61,716 nt of DNA, taken from NCBI GenBank assembly GCA_016933955.1, contig JAFGTT010000011.1, positions 1-61,716 of the forward strand. Reading direction: 5' to 3'. The position numbers were made by a program, and so were the translations under genes. The notes under the pieces were generated by a model. The model did no database searches. It was not told the DNA's origin and saw only the letters and a program-made list of their open reading frames with translations. This document shows, in pieces, positions 25,036-33,844 of this stretch (position 1 is the stretch's first letter; each line of letters starts with the position of its first letter). This stretch comes from Candidatus Zixiibacteriota bacterium (GTDB lineage Bacteria > Zixibacteria > MSB-5A5 > GN15 > PGXB01).

Positions 25036-26091
25036 ATGGGATCGAATTTGAAATACGTTAAAAGACTGGCGGTTACCGGGGGGGCCGGATTTGTCGGCTC
25101 TAATTTTCTGAGGCGGATGGTACCCGCTTATCCTGATTACCTTTTTATCAATATCGATTGTCTGACCTATGCCGGGAATCTGGCCAATCTCGATGAATTG
25201 AAAAATTATCCCAACTATCGGTTCGAAAAATTAAATATTCGTGATTATAGCCGGTTGGAAGAATGTTTTGTCCGTTATGACATTAATGCAATAATCCACC
25301 TCGCCGCCGAATCGCATGTTGACCGTTCGATTTTAAATCCAATTGATTTTGTAGGAACCAATATTATCGGGACGGCGAATCTTCTCGAACTGGCGAGGCA
25401 ATATCCCGGTGATTTTCGGTTTCATCATATTTCGACGGATGAAGTTTACGGCTCGATTGAAGTCCCTGGATTAGCCGGAGAATGGTCGCCTTACCACCCG
25501 ACCTCGCCCTACGCGGCCTCGAAGGCGGCCGCCGATCATCTGGTCGAGGCTTACCATAAAACATACAACCTGGATACGGTGATAACGATCTGTTCCAATA
25601 ATTACGGTCCCTATCAGTTTCCGGAAAAAATAATTCCGCTGGTGATCAGAAATGCTATTGACGGTCTGGAGATACCGATATATGGCGACGGCAGAAATAC
25701 GCGCGACTGGATTCATGTAAACGACCACTGCCGGGCCATCGAACGAGTATTCAGTGACGGGCGGTCGGGTGAAAAATACAACGCGGGAGTCGGAAATGGG
25801 ATTGAAAATATTGATCTGGTAATAATGATATGCCATCTTCTGGATAAAAAGCTCGGCGGCGGGCCGCATGCGAAACTGATTAAAAAAGTGCCCGATCGAC
25901 CGGGACATGACCGGCGTTATGCGCTTGATTCATCGAGGATAAGGAATGAATTGAACTGGGCCCCGGAGATTACTTTTGAGAAAGGTCTGGAGGATACTAT
26001 TGACTGGTATCTGGAAAATAATAATTGGTTGAGGAGTTGTCTCTCCGGAGAATATATGAAGTACTATGAACGAAATTATCTTAATCGCTGA
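25036..26091 (+). CDS. rmlB: dTDP-glucose 4,6-dehydratase
   Basis: 351 residues, the normal RmlB length. It is an extended short-chain dehydrogenase that turns dTDP-glucose into dTDP-4-keto-6-deoxyglucose, second step of dTDP-rhamnose synthesis. Seen: NAD-binding GGAGFVGSNF at residues 15-24, HLAAESHVDRS, the catalytic STDEVYG with Asp-Glu, the YAASKAAAD Tyr-x3-Lys pair, NNYGPYQFPEK and RDWIHVNDHC. All are diagnostic of RmlB rather than other sugar epimerases. First gene of rmlB-A-D-C, 12 nt ahead of rmlA. Confidence 0.96.
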   Translation: MGSNLKYVKRLAVTGGAGFVGSNFLRRMVPAYPDYLFINIDCLTYAGNLANLDELKNYPNYRFEKLNIRDYSRLEECFVRYDINAIIHLAAESHVDRSILNPIDFVGTNIIGTANLLELARQYPGDFRFHHISTDEVYGSIEVPGLAGEWSPYHPTSPYAASKAAADHLVEAYHKTYNLDTVITICSNNYGPYQFPEKIIPLVIRNAIDGLEIPIYGDGRNTRDWIHVNDHCRAIERVFSDGRSGEKYNAGVGNGIENIDLVIMICHLLDKKLGGGPHAKLIKKVPDRPGHDRRYALDSSRIRNELNWAPEITFEKGLEDTIDWYLENNNWLRSCLSGEYMKYYERNYLNR

Positions 26092-26103
26092 GAAAGGTAT
26101 CAG

Positions 26104-26994
26104 GTGGGCGGCAATATAAGTAAGGGTATAATCCTGGCGGGAGGGAACGGCTCCCGGCTTTATCCGGTCACAAGAGTGATCTGCAAACAGTTATTGTCGA
26201 TTTACGATAAACCCATGATTTATTATCCGCTGGCCACCCTGATGCAGTTCGGTATCCGGGACATTCTGATTATTTCGACACCCCAGGACATCGAGCATTT
26301 CCGTCGCCTATTCGGTGAAGGGCGGAATCTGGGGCTGGATATTTCGTATGCCGTTCAGGACAGGCCGGAAGGGATCGCCCAGGCATTTTTGATCGGCCGC
26401 GATTTTATCGGAACCGGCCCGGTGGCTCTTATTCTGGGAGATAATATTTTCTATGGTATTTCCGGGATTGCCCCGGAAATTGATCGTTTCCGCGCCGGGG
26501 CGCTGATTTTCGGCTATTTCATGCAACACCCGGAAAGATACGGGGTGATAGAGTACGATCTTGAAGGCAAGGTGATCGGAATAGAAGAGAAACCGAAAAA
26601 ACCGAAGTCGAATTTCGCCGTAACCGGCTTTTATATCTATGATGCCGGAGTGATCGATATCGCCGCCGGACTCAAACCATCAAAACGGGGCGAACTCGAG
26701 ATTACCGACGTCAATAACGCCTACCTGAAGCAGGGTCGTCTTAAAGTAGTAAAACTTGGGCGGGACGCCGCCTGGCTCGATACCGGAACCTATGAAAGTC
26801 TCCGCCATGCCGGAAATTTTGTGGCGGCTATTGAAAATCGACAAGGGATTAAGCTGGGATGTATCGAAGAGGTTGCTCTACAATGCGGCTTGGTTGAAAT
26901 GGATCAATTTTGTGCACTTGTGGAAGATATGCCCGAAAACGAGTATAAGAATTACCTGATCGAAATTTTAACGGGGCAAGGGCATGCCCTCTAA
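26104..26994 (+). CDS. rmlA: glucose-1-phosphate thymidylyltransferase
   Basis: 296 residues from a GTG at 26104 (AAAGG about 8 nt upstream). It makes dTDP-glucose from dTTP and glucose-1-phosphate, the first step of the pathway. Motifs: GIILAGGNGSRLYPVT, KQLLSIYDKPMIYYPL, the metal-site LILGDNIFYG, EEKPKKPKSNFAVTGFYIYD and AAWLDTGTYESL. These are hallmark RmlA sequences. The start codon is GTG and no ATG lies near. It ends inside the rmlD start (11-nt overlap), so translation is probably coupled. Confidence 0.96.
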   Translation: MGGNISKGIILAGGNGSRLYPVTRVICKQLLSIYDKPMIYYPLATLMQFGIRDILIISTPQDIEHFRRLFGEGRNLGLDISYAVQDRPEGIAQAFLIGRDFIGTGPVALILGDNIFYGISGIAPEIDRFRAGALIFGYFMQHPERYGVIEYDLEGKVIGIEEKPKKPKSNFAVTGFYIYDAGVIDIAAGLKPSKRGELEITDVNNAYLKQGRLKVVKLGRDAAWLDTGTYESLRHAGNFVAAIENRQGIKLGCIEEVALQCGLVEMDQFCALVEDMPENEYKNYLIEILTGQGHAL

Positions 26995-27874
26995 AATTCT
27001 TGTAACCGGGGCGGCGGGTCTTCTGGGATCGGATCTGACCGCGTATTTTTCGGAAAAATACGATGTATATCCGGCGGGCCGGGAAGATTTCGATATTCGA
27101 GATTTTGCCGCGGCCGACAGGATTTTTACGAAATTCGAGCCGGATATCGTCCTGCATGCGGCGGCGCTGGCCGATGTCGATAAATGCGAAGCGGATGAGG
27201 AATTGGCTTATGGAGTCAACGCCGCCGGGACGGAGAATGTGGCTCGCTTATGCCATGATTATCGGGTCAGGATGATTTATTATTCGACCGATTATGTGTT
27301 CGATGGGAATAGCAGTCGGCCATATACCGAAAACGATCCGACCAATCCTATTAATATTTACGGGCGAAGCAAACTCGAAGGAGAAACGAGAGTGCTTTCG
27401 CTTCTGGATGGCGCAGTTGTTCTGAGAATCGCCTGGCTGTACAGCACCGGCAAGCGGGCTTTTATAAATAAATTGATCATGACGGGCCGGAAATATATGG
27501 ATGAAAAAAAAGCCCGAAAAAATCCGGACCCGATAAAAGTGGCCGCCGATCAAATCGGATCGCCGACCTGGACCATGGAAATCGCCCGACAGACCGAGGT
27601 TGTTATAAAAAACAATCTTAAAGGCATTTTTCATTGTGCGGCCGGGGGAGAGTGTTCACGATACGAAATGGCCCGGATTTTATTCGAACATCTCGGCGGG
27701 GACGTAGCTTTGTCCGGTTGCACCCGGTCGGATTTTCCCTGGCGAGCCCCGCGGCCCGAATTTACCAGCCTGGAAAACAGGAATCTCGAAAAGCTGGGTT
27801 TGAATATTATGAAAAATTATAGAGAAGCTCTGAAAGAATTCCTGAATCGGAGAGGCGGTGATCGTGGAGATTAA
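26984..27874 (+). CDS. rmlD: dTDP-4-dehydrorhamnose reductase
   Basis: 296 residues. It reduces dTDP-4-keto-rhamnose to dTDP-L-rhamnose with NAD(P)H, the last step. Seen: GAAGLLGSDL nucleotide loop at residues 8-17, HAAALADVDKCE, YYSTDYVFDG with catalytic Thr/Asp, IYGRSKLEGE with the Tyr-x3-Lys pair, LRIAWLYS, and WRAPRPEFTSLEN near the end. It overlaps rmlA by 11 nt and the following epimerase gene by 11 nt. Confidence 0.95.
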   Translation: MPSKILVTGAAGLLGSDLTAYFSEKYDVYPAGREDFDIRDFAAADRIFTKFEPDIVLHAAALADVDKCEADEELAYGVNAAGTENVARLCHDYRVRMIYYSTDYVFDGNSSRPYTENDPTNPINIYGRSKLEGETRVLSLLDGAVVLRIAWLYSTGKRAFINKLIMTGRKYMDEKKARKNPDPIKVAADQIGSPTWTMEIARQTEVVIKNNLKGIFHCAAGGECSRYEMARILFEHLGGDVALSGCTRSDFPWRAPRPEFTSLENRNLEKLGLNIMKNYREALKEFLNRRGGDRGD

Positions 27875-28340
27875 ATGTGATATCGCCGGAGTCATTATTA
27901 AACGATCCAAACGCTATGAAGACAAACGCGGCTGGTTAGCGGAGTTGTTTCGGGAAGATGAGTTGCCCGAAGGTTTCCGGCCCGCCATGGGCTATATTTC
28001 GATGACCCGGCCGGGACAGGTCCGCGGCCCCCATGAACATCGTTATCAAACCGATCATTTTACCTTTCTCGGAGGCGCCTTTTTTCTAGTTTATATGTGG
28101 GACAATCGGCCTGATTCCCCCGGGTTTGGAAGGCATTGCCGGATTGATATCGGAGTCGATGAGCTGATTACGCTGATAATTCCGCCGGGGGTGGTACACG
28201 CCTATAAGAATATCGGTTCGACCGAAGGATTAATTTTCAACACTCCCGACCGCCTTTACGCCGGCCGAAATAAAGCCGAAAAGCCGGATGAGATCAGGTA
28301 TGAAGATTGTGATGACACCAATTTCATAATCGATGATTGA
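27864..28340 (+). CDS. rmlC: dTDP-4-dehydrorhamnose 3,5-epimerase family cupin
   Basis: 158 residues from a GTG at 27864, chosen because GGAGAGG is 8 nt upstream; a GTG at 27858 is too close to it. It is an RmlC-like cupin (KRGWLAELFREDELP, RGPHEHRYQ, IIPPGVVHAYKN, NTPDRLYAG). By position it should supply the 3,5-epimerase step between RmlB and RmlD. It is shorter than classical RmlC (about 180) and differs at the active site: the usual RGLHFQ is RGPHEH and the Lys of QGKLVRV is replaced (TDHFTFL). This matches a separate epimerase subfamily; a related cupin activity such as a ketoisomerase (RGxHAHK motif) is the alternative. Last gene of the rml operon. Confidence 0.75.
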   Translation: MEIKCDIAGVIIKRSKRYEDKRGWLAELFREDELPEGFRPAMGYISMTRPGQVRGPHEHRYQTDHFTFLGGAFFLVYMWDNRPDSPGFGRHCRIDIGVDELITLIIPPGVVHAYKNIGSTEGLIFNTPDRLYAGRNKAEKPDEIRYEDCDDTNFIIDD

Positions 28341-28355
28341 TCCATGCGTCGGCCG

Positions 28356-28381
28356 TTGATTATTTCAGGAAGAATAATCGA
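28356..28381. terminator. possible bidirectional hairpin between rmlC and epsI
   Basis: 9-bp stem TTGATTATT/AATAATCGA (one wobble) with an 8-nt loop, in the 45-nt gap between the convergent stop codons. There is no long U-run, so termination is only suggested by position. Confidence 0.35.
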
Positions 28382-28385
28382 AAGG

Positions 28386-29015
28386 CTATTTCCCGATTGG
28401 CAGGGCCTTATAGATATCCCCTGTGAATGTTCTTTCGAATTCATCGAGGTACAAAAGGCTGACTGAATCGGCTTTTGAGATAAAGCGGATGAAGGCCCGG
28501 TCGGTGGGACGGAAAGACAGCGAGGACAGCATCAGGTACAATTTGAATTCATAATCATTAGCTGTCTCACCGTAATTGGTAACATACCAGAAATCCATAA
28601 CCTCCTGTTCCTGTTTGTAATCGATCCTGAAACGGGCGCCCTTAATTTTTCCGGCCGGTGTCGCAATAATCCTTGGTTCGATATTTTTGATCGACCAGCC
28701 GGAGCCGGGCAGGCAATTTCGCGGCGAGTGGGGACCGCCGATTCGATTATCCGAGGCGAAGTAATTCACGAACAGTTGCACCCTGGCACCAGCGCTGTTT
28801 TGATAGGATGCGGAAAAGAATTGGTCGGGACTCAAGATATCTATAATTGATTGATCAAGATTTTCTGTTTGTCCGATCCATCCGTTTTTCTCCAGTGGGA
28901 TGGTTTCCAGGGCTGGAATCAAGGTTGATGACGGCCGATAATGCTTTATTGCAAAAGCAAAGGCAAAGGTTAAAAGCAAAGCAATCAGGATTATTGTGAA
29001 GGTTTTTTTCGCCAC
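28386..29015 (-). CDS. EpsI-family exosortase-associated protein (DUF3485)
   Basis: 209 residues with an N-terminal membrane anchor (about 5-23) and a periplasmic domain. The family signature is GGPHSPRNCLPGSGW, with His96 and Cys101, and there is a late LYLMLSSLSFR segment. EpsI proteins accompany or are fused to exosortases in exopolysaccharide loci; their exact task is not established, but the conserved Cys/His suggests catalysis or docking at the sorting enzyme. The gene starts inside the exosortase gene (25-nt overlap), so the two form one coupled unit on the minus strand, against the direction of the surrounding glycan genes. The ATG at 29015 opens just before the end of the upstream frame. 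Confidence 0.9.
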   Translation of the reverse strand: MAKKTFTIILIALLLTFAFAFAIKHYRPSSTLIPALETIPLEKNGWIGQTENLDQSIIDILSPDQFFSASYQNSAGARVQLFVNYFASDNRIGGPHSPRNCLPGSGWSIKNIEPRIIATPAGKIKGARFRIDYKQEQEVMDFWYVTNYGETANDYEFKLYLMLSSLSFRPTDRAFIRFISKADSVSLLYLDEFERTFTGDIYKALPIGK

Positions 29016-29845
29016 TGCAATATAGCTCCCAGTGCAATAATCATTATTAAGGCCACGATAAATACGATAACCCCCGATAATTCATGTAGAAAATTATCGG
29101 CGAATTTGGTGCTTATGGCATAAGCCCCGACGGCGGTAATGACCAGCCGGAAAATATTGGCAATAATTGAGATCGGGATGGCCATCAGGAAAAGAATAAG
29201 CCAGCCAAGGCGGCTTCTCATGGTCAAATAGCCATAAAGCGCCGCCAAAGCCATCAGAGTCACCAGGCTTCTCAGACCGCTGCAGGCTTCGGCAACCTCC
29301 AGGCTGTAATCGGGCAGGTGGATTATGTTTCCGGCTCCGACAGCCGGGACACCTATCAGGTTGAGCACAGACAGAGTGGTTCGGGTGGCAAAAAGCTGCA
29401 TGGGGAAGGTGGCGGAATAATAAATCACGGCGGGAATGGGAATCATAAAAAGCAACATGAAAAAAGCGAACCAGATTTTTTTAAATCCCGGCAGGCCAAT
29501 TCGACAAATCGTTAATCCGGTTATTATCAGGATTAACGATAGACGGATTGTGAAAAACTCACTGGCGGCGGTACCGGCAATTAAACCCAGACAGCCAAGG
29601 ATTAGAGGGAAAAAGCCGACGTTCCCCTTTTGGGGCCGGCAAGATATTCCTTCCTTTTTTCTGAAAATGAGGTATATTGAAAGGGGAATAATTAAGAAAC
29701 CGTGCGAATAATTGTTATCTCGAATCCAATCTGAAATCAGGTCCAGGATATTTCGCATGTTCGCGATAAGTGTCAGAAAAAGCAGAATATAGAAATATTT
29801 AAATGATTTTATATGCGAAGGTAGGCCGGTTAAGGTAATTTTCAT
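28991..29845 (-). CDS. exosortase (EpsH/Xrt family transpeptidase)
   Basis: 284 residues with about eight membrane spans. Exosortases are integral-membrane Cys proteases/transpeptidases that process C-terminal PEP-CTERM-like tails on exported proteins and hand them to the surface, usually with an exopolysaccharide locus. The proposed triad is intact: Cys188 in EACSGLRS, Arg233 in NIFRLVITAVG and His254 in FLHELSGVIVF. An early SHGFLIIPLSIYLI segment is also typical. ATG at 29845 without an obvious ribosome binding site; a promoter is seen 57 nt upstream. The neighbourhood (flippase, O-ligase, deacetylase, acyl ligase, amidotransferase, Wzz) fits the exosortase A class. No cognate PEP-CTERM protein is visible in the window. 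Confidence 0.94.
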   Translation of the reverse strand: MKITLTGLPSHIKSFKYFYILLFLTLIANMRNILDLISDWIRDNNYSHGFLIIPLSIYLIFRKKEGISCRPQKGNVGFFPLILGCLGLIAGTAASEFFTIRLSLILIITGLTICRIGLPGFKKIWFAFFMLLFMIPIPAVIYYSATFPMQLFATRTTLSVLNLIGVPAVGAGNIIHLPDYSLEVAEACSGLRSLVTLMALAALYGYLTMRSRLGWLILFLMAIPISIIANIFRLVITAVGAYAISTKFADNFLHELSGVIVFIVALIMIIALGAILQWRKKPSQ

Positions 29846-29901
29846 TTTTTGTTGACAATTCGGTTACTATATAATTATTACCATCAATCATCCTCAGAAG
29901 A

Positions 29902-29930
29902 ATTATATGGATAACAGAATTAAACTGCAA
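29902..29930 (-). promoter_or_regulatory. promoter of the exosortase-epsI unit
   Basis: Minus strand: TTGCAG (29925-29930), 17-nt spacer, perfect TATAAT (29902-29907). The leader would be about 50 nt. Confidence 0.5.
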
Positions 29931-30174
29931 TTAAATTTTTGAATGGAAGAATTGAATAAAAGGCCGGTACAGAATACACGAATATTTTTCCGCTATTCGG
30001 CATTGAATTAATTTATCCGGCCAGGGATGCGTTTAATACATTGATGAATTTCACTGGCTGATAAGGCAATCGAGCTTTATTCGAACCGGAATCGGCCGAT
30101 AGTATTAAGGTAATCCTTGAGAGGATGGGAGAGAGTTGTCACGTTTTCAGCTTGCTGTTTCGACTTGGTGATTT
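29931..30174. other. remainder of a 329-bp divergent gap between exosortase and GNAT genes
   Basis: AT-rich, with no open frame that has a ribosome binding site. A GGCCGG/CCGGCC pair (near 29961 and 30018) could form a long-range hairpin with a loop of about 50 nt. A plus-strand promoter for the 30175 gene could not be fixed. A TTGACA at 29852 is 12 nt from a TATAAT, too close for a normal promoter. Confidence 0.4.
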
Positions 30175-30876
30175 ATGAACCCGTTTTCCAGTAAAATTTC
30201 GTCAATTGTGTCGATTCTGGTGCATATTCCCAAAGGCGAATTTAAACATTTCCTCTACGAAGTGGGATTACATACTCCCGACTGGTTTTTCCGCTTCAAT
30301 TCAGGGTATATATTCTCCACCGTCAGCCCGCGATTACCGGCTCGAAACAACAATAAGTATGAATATCAATTAGCCGCCCCCGAGGATTTTAAAGAGATAG
30401 AGAAATTTTCCGGGATTTCGGTAAAAGTCCAGGAGCAGAGAATAAAAAACGGCGACATGGCCTTTATTACCAAAGAAAAAGAGGATAATCACAGAATCGT
30501 CACAATCCAGTGGATTCATTGCGGTCCCTGCTTTATCCGTGGCTATGGCCTGATGCTGCCGATTGAGAAGGAATCGGCCTATTTTTATGGTGCTCTTTCG
30601 GCGGAAGATATAAGATATAAAGGGGTCTTTAACAGCGCCTTTCAAAATGTAATTGGGATTTTGAGGGCCCGTAATATCAGGAAATATTACGCCCTGGTGG
30701 AATTCTGGAATACCATCTCGAGAAATTATCATATTCGCAGTAATTTTGAGCCGGTGATGGCAGTGGATTTTATTAAGATATTTGGAATGAAAATCCTGTT
30801 TCAGAAGGAAATAAAAACCCGAAAAAGAAGCCTTCGTTTTGTGCCGGGCGTATCTTCAGGGATTCCAATTATTTAG
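30175..30876 (+). CDS. GNAT-like acetyltransferase-fold protein (paralog 1 of 4)
   Basis: 233 residues. It resembles the products at 33873, 34756 and 36656: an N-terminal part with TPDWFFRF-like helix, then a GNAT-type core with a region ending YFYGALSAEDIRYKGVF. The R-x-x-G of the acetyl-CoA loop is RYKG here, and a late NYHIRSNFEP matches the HIRMNFKP and NKMGFKE of the others. GNAT enzymes move acyl groups from acyl-CoA or acyl carriers to amines. Substrate unknown; location in the glycan/exosortase locus suggests a sugar or lipid amine (inference). It is the most divergent copy. ATG at 30175 with only a weak ribosome binding site. Confidence 0.65.
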   Translation: MNPFSSKISSIVSILVHIPKGEFKHFLYEVGLHTPDWFFRFNSGYIFSTVSPRLPARNNNKYEYQLAAPEDFKEIEKFSGISVKVQEQRIKNGDMAFITKEKEDNHRIVTIQWIHCGPCFIRGYGLMLPIEKESAYFYGALSAEDIRYKGVFNSAFQNVIGILRARNIRKYYALVEFWNTISRNYHIRSNFEPVMAVDFIKIFGMKILFQKEIKTRKRSLRFVPGVSSGIPII

Positions 30877-31199
30877 TGTAATCGAAAGAGAGCCTGTCGG
30901 TTTATTGTCGGATTTTCTGCGTTTCCGGAGTCAATCGGACTGCATTAAATTCATGCGAGGACGGAATAAAAACTGGGGCCGGATATGAGAATTACCGATG
31001 AAAATACGGGATGGATGGTTATCTTGAATTGAAAATCGGACAACTCTGCCCGACGATATCCTGTTGTCCAATTATTGATTAGGTTCGATGCGTATTTTAT
31101 AACGAGGCTTGCCTGGAGGAAAATATGTCCCATAAGGTGACCGGGCAAGAAATATAATTGGGAAAAGCCGGACATTCATTTTAACGCGGGCCATATATT
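30877..31199. other. 323-bp intergenic region with a GGACAAC/GTTGTCC inverted repeat
   Basis: Between the first GNAT gene and the DUF362 pair. The 7-bp inverted repeat at 31038-31044 and 31063-31069 encloses 18 nt and is not followed by a U-run, so it is not a clear terminator; it could be an operator or chance. No gene or clear promoter hexamers were found. Confidence 0.4.
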
Positions 31200-32516
31200 A
31201 TGAGTAAGGGTAATTCAATCGACAGACGGGAATTTATTCTAAAGATGGGTCGATTTTCATCGGCCGCCGTGGTCGGGAACGGCCTTTTCTCCTTCATATC
31301 TCTCTTGCCAAAAGCGGTCAAGGCCGATATTCTGGCCAACGTCTATGTGGCTAAGAACGGCACTCCGGCTGAAAATGTGGCCAAAGCATTCGATATGAGA
31401 TTCGGCGGGATCGAGAATTTTATCGGTTCCGATGATGTTGTGGTTATTAATCCGAATGGCCAGTGGACCAATCAGGGGGGATCCAACTGCGAATGCTGTA
31501 TGGGCTTAATTGACTTAATTCTTAATCGGCCGGGCGGCTTTTCCGGAGAAATTATTTTCACTGAATGCACGCAATCGGTTACGGCCGGTTACTGGACAGC
31601 CACCAGTTATGAACTTACCCGCAACGGCCCCTATAATTTCAATGATATGATCACCTATTATCATAATGCGGGGCATAATAATGTCAGCGGCGTCAGAATC
31701 TGGAGGAATAAAGAGGATTCAACCAATTGGCCGATTATCACCGGCCCCCAGCAGGGGCAGGGCTGGGTCAGGCTGGAGTGGGTTTCGCCAACCAACCAGA
31801 AATTCGGAATTCCCTATCCGATCATCCGTTCACCCTATTCCAACCGGCTGATTGATTTGAAAAACGGGGTTTATCATGATGGATATAGCGGTCAACCGGC
31901 ACTGAAATTTATTAAGGTCCCAACCCTGAATAATCATGGCTACGAGGCGCAACAGGATTATGCCGGAGTGACGAGCGCCACCAAGTCATTTTTGGGCATT
32001 GCCGAGGTCGGCGGCTGGAGTTCCACGTGGGATTTTCACTGGAGCCTGCATGCCTATGGCGATCTTGGCGCGGAAGCGGTCGGGCAGGCCATCGGAGCCT
32101 GGATCAATAATGTCAGGAAACCCGATATCTTTTTGACATCGGCCGAATGGGTTGGCTGGGGATCAAGATTCGGTCCCGATGCTACTCAGGCGCGGACGGT
32201 GGCCCTGGGCGATGATCCGGTTTCTCTCGATTATTACATGTGCAAGAATGTCATGTATCCCATCTACCCGAATCAACCATATTTTGATCCCGATTACAAT
32301 ATCGCCTCGAATAATACTCGCCTGACTCTGAATGGCTGCCAGAGCCAGGGGATCGGAACTACCGATGGGGCGAGTATTGCCGCCTTTACATATGATTTTG
32401 ATAATCCCACTATTTTCAAATTCGACATTGACCGGAAACTGAAGGCTTTTAAAGCCGGTCAGGCGACGGAACAGGAAATTCTCGATTTGATTGAAAGCTA
32501 TTTCATGGGGAAATAA
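31200..32516 (+). CDS. Tat-exported DUF362-like protein with Cys cluster
   Basis: 438 residues. The N-terminus has a twin-arginine signal: DRREFILKMGRF, then a hydrophobic stretch and a cleavage region near VKADILA. The rest resembles DUF362 proteins, sharing motifs with the next gene: FGGIENFI, VVVINPNGQWTNQGG, DLKNGVYHDG, SATKSFLGIAEVGG, TSAEWVGWGSR and DDPVSLDYYMCKN. A Cys group (NCECC) follows the QWTNQGG motif and is absent from the paralog. Tat export implies folding, perhaps with a cofactor, before secretion; a metal or Fe-S role is only inference. Function unknown. It directly precedes the second DUF362 gene with zero spacing. Confidence 0.75.
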   Translation: MSKGNSIDRREFILKMGRFSSAAVVGNGLFSFISLLPKAVKADILANVYVAKNGTPAENVAKAFDMRFGGIENFIGSDDVVVINPNGQWTNQGGSNCECCMGLIDLILNRPGGFSGEIIFTECTQSVTAGYWTATSYELTRNGPYNFNDMITYYHNAGHNNVSGVRIWRNKEDSTNWPIITGPQQGQGWVRLEWVSPTNQKFGIPYPIIRSPYSNRLIDLKNGVYHDGYSGQPALKFIKVPTLNNHGYEAQQDYAGVTSATKSFLGIAEVGGWSSTWDFHWSLHAYGDLGAEAVGQAIGAWINNVRKPDIFLTSAEWVGWGSRFGPDATQARTVALGDDPVSLDYYMCKNVMYPIYPNQPYFDPDYNIASNNTRLTLNGCQSQGIGTTDGASIAAFTYDFDNPTIFKFDIDRKLKAFKAGQATEQEILDLIESYFMGK

Positions 32517-33812
32517 ATGATTTCGAGAAGGGATATTCTCAAAATCCTTGGTTCCGCATCCGCAATGATTTATCTTCAGTCCTTGATGGGTTGTGCTTCC
32601 AAAAAAGCCGAAAAGAAATTCCCGGTTGAAGAAAGGGCTAAAATATGGAAGGCCGCCGGGAATAATCCGGAAGAAATCACCAGGCGGATGATAGACTCAT
32701 TGGGAGGAATCGAAACCCTGGTCGATAAGGATGATATTATCGTTCTCAAGGTCAACAGCCAGTGGTGGAACCAGGGTATGACCAACACGGATGTCCTGAA
32801 GGCTTTCATAGATAACATTCTGGCGAGCGGGAATTTTACGGGTGAAATCATAATCGCCGATAATCACCAGGCCAAAAACATCAACAGCCGCGGCTGGACG
32901 ACCGCCGAGCGGAACGGCCGATTCAATTATAATGAACTGGTCGAATATTTCAATGGCCGGGGTTTTTCCAACGTGACCAAATATCACTGGAACCCGGCCA
33001 GCGCCAATCCCACCCCTCTGCAACTTGACGGTTTCGGCGATGCCGTCCGTTCGCACCCTTCCGAAGGCGATGGATATATCTGGCCGAAAGATCTGTACTA
33101 TGAATGTCCCTATGGCCATCGGAGCATGCTGGCTTACCCGGTGTTTACTTCAGCTTACAGCGGGACCACGGTTGATTTGAAAAACGGTGCATTCAGGGAA
33201 GGTGAATATACCGGGCAACCGGTGAAGTTTTTCAATTTTTCTGCCCTGAATCATCATAGCCGCTATGCGGGTGTGACGGCCTCTATAAAAAATTATATGG
33301 GGGTGGTCGATATGTCCTGCGGTTATCCGGCCCCCTATCCCGAAGGGACTTTCAATACCCATCATATCGGTGCCTCAGATCTTTTCCGTCTTCTGGCCAG
33401 GCACCAGAAAAGCCTGCATAATACACCCTTCTACTGGGATATTCTTTTGCATCCCTCGGTTTTCCGGTTTCGTTATACCGGCGGAGTCCTTGGGGCCTTT
33501 ATGAAGAAAATCCGGCCGGCCGACATGCATTTTATAACGGCTGTTACCGTCGGGTGGGGATCCCGAACGGATGTTTCCATGGCTGCGAGAGCCAACACCC
33601 TTCTGGCTTCAAAAGACCCGGTGGCTCTTGACTACTGGGCTGCCTATAATATCTTGCTGAAAGCGGCTCTGGATGCAGAGGCGCCAGAGTATTTTACCCG
33701 GCTTATTGATCCCTCGATTAAGTCCGGGCCGTTATTTAATTTCCTGGAGGAATGCCGTAGAGAATTGGGCGGAACGACGAATCCCGACCTGATGGAATTA
33801 ACTGAATGTTAA
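32517..33812 (+). CDS. Tat-exported DUF362-like lipoprotein
   Basis: 431 residues; the ATG follows the TAA of the upstream gene without a gap. The signal combines SRRDILKILG (twin-arginine) with a lipobox LMGC, so it should be a Tat-exported lipoprotein with acylated Cys26. The body is a paralog of the 31200 product: LGGIETLVDKDDIIVLKVN, QWWNQGMTN, DLKNGAFREG, ASIKNYMGVVDMSCG, ITAVTVGWGSR and KDPVALDYWAAYN. It lacks the NCECC group. The pair probably works together at the outer face of the inner membrane or in the outer membrane. Role unknown; the glycan/exosortase setting is the only clue. Confidence 0.75.
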   Translation: MISRRDILKILGSASAMIYLQSLMGCASKKAEKKFPVEERAKIWKAAGNNPEEITRRMIDSLGGIETLVDKDDIIVLKVNSQWWNQGMTNTDVLKAFIDNILASGNFTGEIIIADNHQAKNINSRGWTTAERNGRFNYNELVEYFNGRGFSNVTKYHWNPASANPTPLQLDGFGDAVRSHPSEGDGYIWPKDLYYECPYGHRSMLAYPVFTSAYSGTTVDLKNGAFREGEYTGQPVKFFNFSALNHHSRYAGVTASIKNYMGVVDMSCGYPAPYPEGTFNTHHIGASDLFRLLARHQKSLHNTPFYWDILLHPSVFRFRYTGGVLGAFMKKIRPADMHFITAVTVGWGSRTDVSMAARANTLLASKDPVALDYWAAYNILLKAALDAEAPEYFTRLIDPSIKSGPLFNFLEECRRELGGTTNPDLMELTEC

Positions 33813-33844
33813 TTCCTGCTTGATCCTATCCGCCAACATAAATT

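Noticed and set aside
29852-29875. TTGACA and TATAAT pair as a plus-strand promoter for the GNAT gene
   Set aside because: The hexamers are only 12 nt apart, too close for sigma-70 RNA polymerase.
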